Source of the DNA: Orientallactaga sibirica
Lineage: Eukaryota; Chordata; Mammalia; Rodentia; Dipodidae
Direction: 5' to 3'
Length of the DNA: 64,000 nucleotides
NCBI GenBank assembly: GCA_036365145.1
Contig: JAEOAD010000025.1
Span: 29,831,001 to 29,895,000, forward strand
The notes beneath the pieces were generated by a model that ran no database searches, had not been told where the DNA came from, and saw only the letters and a program-made list of their open reading frames with translations. Positions 39,542 through 52,313 of the stretch are shown here, one piece after another. The stretch's first letter is position 1; each line of letters opens with the position of its first letter. A program made the position numbers and the translations under genes.

Positions 39542-42500
39542 ATGCCAAAAATGCAGAGGCCATAAAACATCAGGTCCTCTTCTATCAGAGATCCCCTGTT
39601 TTTCCCCCACTCTGCATTGGGGGTTTCAGGGCTGTGAGGGCCACACTGGCTTTTTTTTTTTTTTTTTTAAAAACTGTTTTATTTTTATTTTATTTATTTA
39701 AAAGAGAGAAAGAGGAGAGAGATTGGAGATGGTGCAGCAGCTCCAGCTGCTGCAATCAAACCCAAGAACCCACCTTATGCATCTGGCTTACATGGGTCCT
39801 AGGGAATTGAAACTTGGGGCTGTTATCTTGAGTCTTATATACATGGCAGATAGCTTGAGGGCTGTTATCCAGTAGTCTTATGTCTGTGGTCAGATTCCGA
39901 GGGGTCTTCATCAGTGAGTCTTAAGTTGTTATGGGGAAAGAAGATGAAAGAAGAAAGAACATAGCCTCATGGAATGTGAGGCCCAGTTTTATTGGGTAAA
40001 GGGAAGAAAAGAACAAGCAAAAGCATGCACATCAGGCTCCATCCAAAGTTCTCAGGAGGCAGCATTGAATTGTTTGGTGGCATCAGCCTTTACTGGAAAA
40101 CTACACAAGGTTTATTGCAAAGACAGGATGAGAGTTAAACCATAAATCACAATTCACATGTTGCAGTTACAGCCATAAAAGTAACTTGGAACATAAAGGG
40201 AATTCGGTGCATTACAGCAGGGGCGCTCCCTTCTTCTTATTTTATTTATTTATTTAATTGCTCCTTTTACAAACCAAGCAGGGCGCTTTTGGTTTTAGAG
40301 GAGATAGATTGACAGCCAGAAAGCCCCTTCTAGAGGAGTAAACTTTTTTATCAGGGGTGCTCCCTTCTTAGAGGAGTAAGCACCAAACCTGCTGAAGTAA
40401 GACCACTCTCTTATTAGAGTCAGCCATTTTTTCCAGAATAAGTCTGAATGTCATTTAAAAATTATTAGCTAGAGTAAGTTTTGAGTAATAGTTTTTAAAG
40501 TAATAATTCATTCATTTTTATCATTTAATTGTGTAAAAGTGCTGGGTGTGGTGGCGATGCCTTTAATCCCAGCCACTTAGAGGCAGAGGTAGGAGAATCA
40601 TTGTGAGTTCAAGGCTGCCCTGAGACTACATAGTGAATTCCAGGCAGAGCAAGACCCTACCTCTAAAAAAACCAAAATAAATAAATAAATAAATGTTGTG
40701 TAAAGGGCTAGAAGTGTAGCTCAGTGGTAGAGCCTTGGGTTCCAGCCTTCAGCACTGCAAAAACAAACCGAAGTATACAATATAATTAAACATGTTCTGA
40801 GAATTCAATTGTGCTTTTGTCTAAAGATCACATAAGCATCGTTCTGCTGGCACACACCTGAGATCCCAGCTCTCTGAGGAGGAGGAGGAGGAGGACTCTG
40901 AGTTTCAGGCCAACCTGTCTCAATAAAAAGGGAAGGGATGGGACTGGAGAGATGGCTTAGCGGTTAAATGCTTGCCTATGAAGTCTAAGGATCACAGTTC
41001 GAGGCTCAATTCCCAGGACCCGTAAAGCCAGATGCACAAAGTGGCACGTGCATCTGGAGTTCGTTTTAGTGGCTGGAGGCCCTGGCGTGTCCATTCTCTA
41101 TCTATCTGCCTCTTTCTCTCTCTATCTGTTGCTCTCAAATAAATAAATAAATAAATAAATATTAAAAAAAACTTTAAAAAAAAAAGGGAAGGGAGGAAGA
41201 GAAGTAAAGAAAAGAGGGAGGAGCCAGGTGTGGTGGTGCACGCCTTTAATCTCTCAGAACTCGGGAGTCAGAGGTAGCAGGATCACCATGACTTCAAAGC
41301 CACCCTGAGAATACGTAGGGGAATTCCAAGTCAGCCTGGGCTAGAGTGAGACCCTACCTTGAAAAACAAAAACAAACAAACAAAAAAAAAACAAAAAAAC
41401 CAAGAGGAGGGGAGGAGGAGGAAGGGATGAAGACAAGCTAAGCACCACCCTTTACCTGATATTTACAAGTCTACACATTGTCATGTCTAGTCTCATCTCA
41501 GACAACACTGGGTCAAGGCTGTGCTCTGGGCTATAGTGATTTGGGTAAAACTGTTTCTAATCCCATGTTTGCAAGGTCTTGGGCACTTGGCTTATGTTTC
41601 TTTTCTCTGTTGTCTTTTTCTTTTTAAAAAAATATTTATTTTCTTTGAGAGAGAGAGACATATAGAGAGAAATGGGCACCAAGGCCTCAACCACTGCAAC
41701 AAACTCCAGTGCAGGTGTCACCTTGTGCATCTGGCTTATGTGGGTCCCTGGGAATTGAACCTGGGTCCTTTGGCTTTGTAGGTGAGCGCCTTAACCACTA
41801 AGACATCTCTCCAACCCTGTTGTCCTTTTCTCATCTGTACTTACACCTTTTTATACTTGTAAGTATTTTTGTTGTTGTTGTTTTTTGAGGTAGGGTCTCA
41901 CTCTATCCTAGGCTGACCTGGAATTCACTATATAGTCTCAGGATGGCCTCAAACTCACAGCGATCCTCCTACCTCTGCCTCCTGAGTGTTGGGATTAAAG
42001 GTGTGTGCCACCACGCCCGGCTACTTGTAAGTATTTCTAATGGAGCTTTGCACCTAGTAAGAACAAAGTTCATAAGCATTTCAAATTCTACATGCAGCAA
42101 CTTATTTTCTGAACACCATTTTCCTTTAATGCTAATGTTAAGATTTTCTGTAATTATTAAATCTTAGTATCAAAATAGTGTTGTAGAAACACTTGGTTAA
42201 TTTTGTCATCAAGCAACTGGAAGTATACAGCTAAGCAGAGTGGATTCCTGGGCATCTACTTCTCAGAGGTGCAACCAGATTTACCATCTAAGAATACCTC
42301 TATATTGTATTCATTACACCAAAAATTCATGGGCATTTCTGGAGCACCATCCATACAACATCACTTCAGATATTGAGGGTCCGTGAGGGACAGAGTCCCT
42401 GGGTCACTGAGCTCAGAATTGCAATGTCACTGTCACTTAGCAGTGGGAAGCAGGTAGGGCTGAACACATGATTTTTTACAGTGAAAGTATAAAATTCCAA

Positions 42501-42893
42501 TGCATATTATGTTGTCATCACAGTCAGATATAATTACTTGTGCTCAAGAAGTAGAGATGATGATAAAGCAGTTAGAAGCTCAACTCGAACAACTGAAAAT
42601 AACAGTAAAGTCGAAGACAGCTGTGCCAACATCACAAGTCTTTGTAAGTACTTGTTGTCAACTCTGACCTTTCCCTGAATTCAGCACCCGGAATCAGCCC
42701 AGGATAGTGCACAGGCTAAGCAAATTTGAACTAGTTTCCTAGCTCAATATGAATTCATTACAAATCCCAGGCTCACCTTGAACTTATGATCTTCTTGTCT
42801 CCACCTCTTGCATTTAGATTAAAAGCATGTGCCACCATGCCAAATACAACTTTGACCTTTTTTATTTCCTCCCTCCCTCCCTCCCTCCCTCCT

Positions 42894-42949
<56 letters not shown>

Positions 42950-45900
42950 AAGTTTTTTTAAGGTAGGGTTTCACTCTAGACCAGGCTGACCTGGAATTCA
43001 CTATGTAGTCTCAGGGTGGCCTCAAACTCATGGTGATCCTCCTACCTCTGCCTCCTGAGTGCTGGGATTAAAGGTGTGTGTCACCACTTCTGGTCAAGTT
43101 TGACCTTATTAAGAGTAACTCTCCTTTTGAGTCTTATAAAACTTGGATAAGAATTCCTTATTCAATTACATATTCAGTAACAAAAAATGTGACATTAGTT
43201 TTGTGTGTGTGTGTTTTTCCGAGGTAGGGTCTCGCTCTAGCCCAGGCTGACCTGGAATTCACTATGTAGTCTCAGGGTGGCCTTGAACTCACAGCAATCC
43301 TCCTACCTCTGCCTCCCGAGTGCTGGGATTAAATGTGTGTGCCACCACGCCTGGCAAGTCACTGACTTTTATTGTGAGTAAAAAAACCTCGTTTCACTGG
43401 TCTGAAATGTTTAACTTGCAGTTCACATGACGTGCTCTTAGATATATTTGTATACTTGCTAGTTTCTGTTAATTTATAATTGGGACAGATTCATCTACTA
43501 TATTGTCGCATTTAGTTTTCCTTTTGTCAAGATAAGGTCTCACTCTAACCCAGGCTGCCCTAGAACTCATTCTGTAGCTCCAGGCTAGCCTTGAACTCAC
43601 AGAAATTCTGCTCCCTCTGCCTCCCTAGAACCACCATACCTGACTCCACATTTAGGTTTTTTTTTTTTTTTTTTTTTTTTTTGGTTTTTCGAGGTAGGGT
43701 CTCATTCTGGTCCAGGCTGACCTGGATGTAGTCTCAGGTGGCCTCGAACTCACGGCAATCCTTACCTCTGCCTCCCAGTGTGAATTTGGCAGGGTTTTTT
43801 TTTTTTTTTTTGGAGGTCGAGGTCTCACTTTAATCCAGGCTAACCTGGAATTAACTATGTAGTCTCAGGGTGGCCTCGAACTCATGGCAATCCTCCTACC
43901 TCTGCCTCCCAAATCCTGGGATTAAAGGCGTGCGCCACCATGCCCGGCTTAGGTTTTTTTTTTTTTTTAAGATTTATTTTTATTTATTTTAGTAGAGGCA
44001 GAGAGGGAGAGGGGGAAAAAGGGGGTGGGGAAAGAATGGGAACACTAGGGCCTCCAGCCACTGCAAATGAACTCCACATGCATGCACCACCATGTGCATC
44101 TGGTTTACGTGGGACCTGGAGAATCGAACTTAGGTTCTTAGGCTTTGTAGGCATGCACCTTAACTGCTAAGTCATCTCTCCAAACCTATATTTAGTTTTT
44201 AAACAAAATTTTTGAAAGATATTTTCCCCTTGCCCATGTGAAGTATCCATAGATCATTCTTAGGTGATCAAATGTGCTTGGCTTCCTGTTTAGTAAATTA
44301 AATTTGTAACAATCACACCAAAATAAAATGCTTGGAGCCGGGCGTGGCAGTGCGTGCCTTTAATCCCAGCACTCAGGAGGCAGAGGTAGGAGGATCACTG
44401 TGAGATCAAGGCCACCCTGACACTACATAGTGAATTCCAGGTCAGCATGGACTAGAGTGAAACTCTACCTTGAAAAACCAAAAATAAAAAATAAAATTTA
44501 AAAAAAATGCTTGGAAAGAAAATACGGGTTTTATTTTCTTATATTTATGAGTCAAAATTCTATCTAATCTATGGTCTAATTTCATAAGACTCCCACTTCA
44601 GGAGGAATGAATTTCTTTAGAAGAAAACCCTCATTTATTTTCAGAATATGATGACTAACTATCACACAGTTACATTTCACTGTTCTCTCTCCAGCCCATC
44701 TTCATTGCAGTGGCCAGTCTGTGGATTAGCTTTCAGGATGAAACCGTTTTGATTAGCATCCTCAGCAACTTGACAACGCACCTTGAGCCCTTCCTGGGCT
44801 CTCACGACGTTCTCTTCCCTGAGAGACTGATGCAAGGTCTTCTTAGTGGTGTGACTGTGAAAACCGACTTGTATCGAATAAAAGAACACATGGGTAATGG
44901 AAATCATCTATTTTTTCTCTCTCTCTCTCTCTTTTCCTGTGGTTGGGTCTCACTGTAGCTCAAGTTGACCTGGAATTCACTATGTAGTCTCAGGGTGGCC
45001 TTGAACTCTCAGGGATCCTCCTACCTCTGCCTTCTCAGTGCTGGGATTAAAGGCGTGTGCCACCATGCCCAGTTTATTTCCTCCTCTTTTTAAATTTACC
45101 TCTAGAGGGTTGGGGAGATGCTCTGGGATTAAAGGCAACTTGCCTGCAATTCTGCCTGCATCAGTTTGATCATCTCCAGCACTCACATACAGCTGGTGCA
45201 AAGTGGTGCGTGCATCTGTGAATCAATGTGCCTGTGGTTATAGGAGGAGGTCCCAGGAGAATCTGGAATGAACCAGGGAGTCTGACTTCCACAGCAACAA
45301 AACAACAGGAAAAACCTGTCTCAAACAGAAGGTGGGGGCTGGAGAGATGGCTTGGTAGTTAAGGTATTTGCCTGCAAAGCCAAAAGACCTTAGTTCATTT
45401 CCCTGGGACCCACGTAAGCTAGATGCACAAGGTGGTACCTGCGTCTGGAGTTCATTTGCAGTGGCTGGAGGCCCTAGCATGCCAATTCTTTCTCTCTCTC
45501 TCCCTTTGTCTGTCTGCCCCCTCTCTCTCAAATAAATAAAATATTTTTTTAAAGGTGGGAGTTGGAGAGATGGTTCAGCAGCTAAAGGCGCTTGCTTACA
45601 AAGCCTAAGAACCCAGGTTCAATTCTCCAGTACCCACGTAAATGCAGACTCACAAAGTGGCAATGCATCTGGAGCTTGTTGGCAACAGCTGGAGGCATAT
45701 TTGCATCCATACTCTTTTTCTCTCTGTGTCTCTTCCTTTATCTCTCTTTCAAGTAAAACAAAACTATTTAAAAGAAAAAGAAGATGAAAGAAGAAGGAAC
45801 ACACGGTTGTCCTCTGACTCCACACAGCCAGCACATGTGTGTCCAACACATGCACATGCATGCACACACAAGTGTCACTAGAAAATGACAAAGTGTCAGG

Positions 45901-48900
45901 GTTTAGCCGGGCGTGGTGGTGCACGCCCTTTAATCCCAGCACTGGGAGGCAGAGGTGGGAGGATCGCTGGGAGTTCGAGGCCACCCTGAGACTACATAGT
46001 GAATTCCAGGTCAGCCTGGGCTATGGGAGACCCTACCTTAAAAATAAAAACAAAAACAAAAGTCATTCTTTGACTTTGTTTCTTTGTTTATTTATTTATT
46101 TAATTTTGGTTTTATAAAAGTCAAACCAAAATTGAGCTGATTTTAATTTCTTCAGGAGATAGATTGAGAATCCAGAAAGGCTATCATTATCAATAAACTT
46201 TTTATCATGAATTTCTTTTTCTGATTGGTTTAGAGCAATTAAAATTCACAAGAAATGCTGTCTCAGACACTGGAACTTATTACCCGAGATCAGCCATTTT
46301 TTCCAGAAAAGGAATGAAATTTAAAAATTAATAATTTTTAAAAATTCTGTTTTGGTAAAAGTAGACAATAAAAATGTAGCAGTGCATACCTTACTTGAAT
46401 TATTAGAATATATAAAAACAAAGTTGGGTGTGGTGGCGCATGCCTTCAATCCCAGCACTTTTCTGTAAAAGGATCACCATGAGTTGGAGGCTGCCCTGAG
46501 ACTACATAGTGAATTCCAGGTCAGCCTGGAGCAGAGAAGCCCTGCCTCAAAAAACCAAAAAGAAAAAAAAAAAAAAGAATATATAAAACTAACTCAGATC
46601 CTCAAGCATGCCCACAGTTCAAGTCTTTTGTACTTATTTTACTTCACTGAAACAAAATGTCTAAGAAAAACATGCAATGAAAAGTTAAAATAACCTCACC
46701 TGTGGGTATTAAGATCAACAGTTTAATTTTAACTTCTTAGATTTTGATGTGTCACTTGCCACCATCAAAACCTTTTTCTCATTAGAGCTGTTTTTAGCAA
46801 GTCATCCTTCAGTGACTTGAGAGCCAATGTTCTCTAATTTTCACTTATCCCTGTCACAGTTTTTCATTGTGGAGGCCTTAGCAATATCAGGATAAGACAG
46901 TTTTTTTCTCCCAAGTTATGTGTTTATTTTCAGTTGTCGCCATAAGATCACTTGGCACTTCTGCTGTTGGTGTTAGGCATTGAAATGTAGGGTGAGGTTG
47001 TAAAAGGGGAACTCTTGGAGATTAAATATATTATTATTCACATAAAATATATTCAGTCTGCCTATCAGTGTAGGTAGATTAAGTGACGGGACGGGAAGTA
47101 TGATGGTTCAGCAGCTAAAGGCGCTTGCTTACAAAGCCTAAGAACCCAGGTTCCATTCTCCAGTACCCACGTAAATGCAGACTCACAAAGTGGCAATGCA
47201 TCTGGAGCTTGTTGGCAACAGCTGGAGGCCCTGGTGCATCCATACTCTCTTTCTCTCTGTGTCTCTTCCTTTATCTCTCTTTCAAGTAAACAAAACTATT
47301 TAAAAGAAAAAGAAGATGAAAGAAGAAGGAACACACGCGGTTGTCCTCTGACCTCCACACATGCCGCAGCACATGTGTGTCCAACACATGCACATGCATG
47401 CACACACAAGTGTCACTAGAAAATGACAAAAGTCATTCTTTAGCCGGGCGTGGTGGTGCACGCCTTTAATCCCAGCACTCGGGAGGCAGAGGTAGGAGGA
47501 TCGCTGTGAGTCCGAGGCCACCCTGAGACTACATAGTGAATTCCAGGTCAGCCTGGGCTATAGTGAGACCCTACCTTAAAAAAAAAAACAAAAACAAAAA
47601 CAAAAGTCATTCTTTGACTTTGTTTCTTTGTTTTATTTATTTATTTAATTTTTGGTTTTATAAAGTCAAACCAAAATTGAGCTGATTTTAATTTCTTCAG
47701 GAGATAGATTGAGAATCCAGAAAGGCTATCATTATCAATAAACTTTTTATCATGTTGGTCTTTTCTAGATTGGTTTAGAGGCAATTTAAAAATTCACAAG
47801 AAATGCTGAAGTAGACACTGGAACTTATTACCCGAGATCAGCCATTTTTTCCAGAAAAGGAATGAAATTTAAAAATTAATTAATTTTTAAAAATTCTGTT
47901 TTGGTAAAAGTAGACAATAAAAATGTAGCAGTGCATACCTTACTTGAATTATTAGAATATATAAAAACAAAGTTGGGTGTGGTGGCGCATGCCTTCAATC
48001 CCAGCACTTTTCTGTAAAAGGATCACCATGAGTTGGAGGCTGCCCTGAGACTACATAGTGAATTCCAGGTCAGCCTGGGCTAGAGAGAAGCCCTGCCTCA
48101 AAAAACCAAAAAGAAGAAAAAAAAAAAAGAATATATAAAAACTAACTCAGATCCTCAAAGCATGCCCACAGTTCAAGTCTTTGTACTTATTTTACTTCAC
48201 TGAAACAAAATGTCTAAGAAAAACATGCAATGAAAAGTTAAAATAACCTCACCTGTGGGTATTAAGATCAACAGTTTAATTTTAACTTCTTAGATTTTGA
48301 TGTGTCACTTGCCACCATCGTAAAACCTTTTTCCTCATTAGAGCTGTTTTTAGCAAGTCATCCTTCAGTGACTTGAGAGAGCCAATGTTCTCTAATTTTT
48401 CACTTATCCCTGTCACAGTTTTTCATTGTTGGAGGCCTTAGCAATATCAGGATAAGACAGTTTTTCTCCCCAAGTTATGTGTTTATTTTCAGTTGTCGCC
48501 ATAAGATCACTTGGCACTTCTGCTGTTGGTGTTTAGGCATTGAAATGTAGGTGAGGTTGTAAAAGTGGGAACTCTTGGAGATTAAATATATTATTATTCA
48601 CATAAAATATATTCAGTCTGCCTATCAGTGTAGGTAGATTAAGTGACGGGAGGAAGTATTTTTAAAGTATAAAGTACAGAAATTGTATCCCTTGTTAGAA
48701 AAATCACATAGTAAAAGACATTTGCTTGACTCCAGTTCAAACACCCTCATATGCAGGGTCCAGTGTGTGAGCATTGCACGCAACACGTTTTGCAGGCTGG
48801 TGTTCATTGAGTACACCGCCTCGAGAGGAGTGGCGCCTCCTGAGAAGCTTTGGTCTTGTACAGTGGATTTTTCCTGCGTGTCCCCTTGGTGTATTTATTC

Positions 48901-51900
48901 ACTGGGCTGCGGCAGCATAGACCACCACACCACACATGCGGGTACAAGTGCCCCAGAAAACGGGATGTTCGGAAAGGCCTCTCTCCTCCGTGTCCCTAGT
49001 GTGGGGCACGTTTGTTCCAGCAAGTGCTGTTGACCTTGGGCTTCCTAGGTCACCTGTACTTCCTCACTTGGATGCTCCTCATGAATCTGAGTCTCTGTTG
49101 TCAAGGACATCTTTGTCAGTCAGAAAAGTGCAGACAATAGAAAGCTAATGCTAGGGCTGGAAAGATGGCTTAGCAGTTAAGGCATTTGCCAGCAAAACCT
49201 AAGGACCCCGGTTCGATTCCCCAGGACTCACATAAGCCAGATGTACAAGGTGGTGTATCCATCTGGAGTTCGTTTGCAATGGCTAGAGGCCCTGGCACAC
49301 CCATTCTGTCTTTCTCTCTGCCTCTTCCTCTCCCCACTCCTCTCTCTCTCAAATAAATAAATAAAATATTTTTTAAAAGAAAGCTAATGCTTAGAGGATA
49401 GACTGCTAACTTATTTGGGAAGTTTTATATTCTCAAGAAATGACAAATGTTTCCTATTCGTTTTTATTTTAGAAGACAGAGTCAATGTGGCGGATTTCAG
49501 AAAACTAGAATGGCTTTTCCCAGAAACAACAGCAAATGTTGATAAGCTGCCAATTCAGTACCGGGGGTTTTGTGGGTACACGTGTGCCACTGCAGATGGC
49601 CTTCTCCTCCCAGGTATGTGTTGGGGAGCAGCAGAGCTTCCTGCCTGGTGATGTTTCCATACCGAGTGCTCATTGCCACTTGCTTATTCAAAAAGAGAAG
49701 TAGGGAAGGAGGTGGAGGGATGATCCAAACAATGTTTTTGCCACTTGAACAAGAGGTTATAAATGAGAAGTAATGGAAGGTGTGTACAGATTGAATATCC
49801 CTTGTCTGGAATGCTTGTGACCAGAAGTGTTTCCGTTTGGGGTTTTGTTTTGGAATGAGATATGTTGAGGATGGGGCCCAAGTCTAAAGTTTGTTCACAG
49901 AGCCTAAAAGTGATTTTATTGCAGTGTTTTTATTGCACCTAAGTTTTGGCTACTACTCATCGCATAAGGAAGGGCAGGTGAGGAAGTCTCTACCTGTGGC
50001 ACTATGAAAATTGCCAAAATGGGGCTGTTCAGATGGCTTAGTGGTTAAGGTGCTTGCCTGTGAAGCCTAAGGACTCAGGTTCGATTCCCCCAGAATCCAC
50101 ATAAGCCAGATGCACGAGGTGGCTCATGAGTGTGGAATTGTTTGTAGTGGCTAGAGGTCCTGGTGTGCCCATTCTCTATCCCTTTCTAATAAATAAATAA
50201 GTAAAAATAGAAAAAGAGAGAGTACTCAAAATGTTTCAGATTTTGGAGCATTTCACGTTAGGGACTGTTCACCCAGTGCCCCGTAATATGGAGTGTCATA
50301 AAACTGGGCTGATACATGTGCAATGGAGGATTCCAGAAATGAGATGCAGTGGTACTAAAAATGCTTTCTTCTAAAGTAATAAGTGAATAAGCCACACTTA
50401 TGTAATTCGTGAATGGTCTTAAAATATGCTTTGTCACTTTGCAGTTAAACTCCTTGAACATAGGTCAGGGCTTCTAACTGGGTCAGATTCTTCTAAGGAT
50501 ATGTCTTTTCTTTGTTCTAGCTCAGGCTGACCTGGAATTCACTGCTATGTATTCTCAGGCTGACCTGGAATTCACTACTATGTATTCTCAGGCTGACCGT
50601 GAACTCACGGTGATCCTCCTACCTCTGCCTCCTGAGTGCTGGGATTAAAGACATGCACCATGCCCAGCTAAGGAAATATCTTATCAGATAATAATTCTCT
50701 ATGAAATGTTTCTATTAGAGTTTCCTCAAAATAAAGAGTTAGTCTTTCAGAGGCAATAAGTTATCATCCAAAAGTGCTCTGTAATGGGAGTAACAAGAAA
50801 CCCATGAGGGCCGGAATGGCAACAGTGTGAGAGAACTTTTTTTTTTTTTTGGTTTTTCGAGGTAAGGTGTCACTCTGGCTCAGGCTGACCTGGAAGTGAC
50901 TGTGTAGTCTCAGGGTGGCCTTGAAGTCACGGTGATCCTCCTACCTCTGCCTCCCAAGTGCTGGGATGAAAGGCGTGCACCACCATGCCCGGCTAGAACT
51001 TTTGATTTATACCATTCACCTCCCCTTCTCTTATTTTGGTAATGTTTTAAAGTTGGATATTACTTTTTGTTACTATGGAGAATTACATGAATTCAGGGAT
51101 TTTTACACACTTTTCATCTGAATAGCAAAAAGTATTTTTATACAAAATACATTTTAAACTTATACTTTAAAAAACAGATTCTGAGCTGGAGAGATGCTTA
51201 ATGGTTAAGGCATTTGCCTGCAAAGCCAAAAGATCCAGGTTCAATTCCCCAGGACCCACATAAGCCAGATGCAAAAGGGGCACATGTGTCTGGAGTTCGT
51301 TTGCAGTGGCTAGAGGCCCTGATGTACCCATTCTCTCTCTCCCTGTCTCTCTTCTCTCTCAAATAAATAAATAAAATTTTAAAAACTGAAATTCTAAGGC
51401 TGCAGAGATGGCTTAATGGTTAAAGCACATGCCTGTGAAACCTAAGAACCCAGGTTCTATTCTCCAGGTCCCACATAAGCCAGATGCACAGGGTGGCACA
51501 TGCATCTTGAGTTTGTTTGCAGTGGCTAGAGGCCCTGGCATGTCCATTCTCACTCTCTCTGTTCCCCTCACTCTGTCTCTAATAAATAAAATAAAATATA
51601 ATAAAATCTTAAAAACCTGTAATTCTAAAACTATACTTTAATATGAATTGGATATATATGTTAATAAAATGTTAATTAAGATCAATAATTTAGCATGTTT
51701 AAGTTGAATCTGGCATCTAGCATGTAGCCCAGTAATTGAGTGCTTGATTAGTGCCAGAAAAAGCTCTGAGAGAGTCTTCTAGAACCTCCAAGAAAAACAA
51801 GAACAAAAATTTACAATGTAGAAGTAATGGTTCTGTGGCTTAGTATAAACACAGAATTACCTTTCATACCTAATTCCATTCTTTTTCTTCATTTCAGGAA

Positions 51901-52262
51901 ATCCTGCAATTGGAATTTTGAAATATAAAGAAAAGTATTACTCTTTCAATTCAAGAAATGCTGCTTATTCATTCGCAGAAAACCCTGAACATTACATTAA
52001 TTTGATTAAAGAGCAAGCCAAAAAGAATGCAGAGTTAATTCAGCTGCTGCAGCTTCATCAGCAGTTTGAAACCCTCATTCCATATTCTCAGGCAAGCGGC
52101 TCAGTGTTTTCACTTTATCATTAAAGGAGATCTTAGTAAATAGTGATATTTTGTTATAGAATGATCCCCAAGTCCAGGCAGAGACAGGGACAGGTGAGAG
52201 TCCTTACAGTTGTCTGAAAGGGAGTCACATCTGAAGATGGAAACTAAAGAAATCTATCAAAA

Positions 52263-52313
<51 letters not shown>

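Larger units (their letters stand above)
36168..41839 (+). repeat. Tandem duplication, copy 2 (5.67 kb, corrupted mosaic)
   Basis: Follows copy 1 from end to end, including all SINEs, the GT repeat and the LTR-like part. It differs by many clustered small changes: replaced words, lost homopolymers and short insertions. Many inserted words occur in the same order about 5.76-5.86 kb to the right (for example CATCTAAGAATA at 36439 and 42289, GAGCTCAGAATTGCAAT at 36563 and 42408). No coding potential remains. Probably a consensus artefact; SINEs inside it are not listed separately. Confidence 0.9.
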
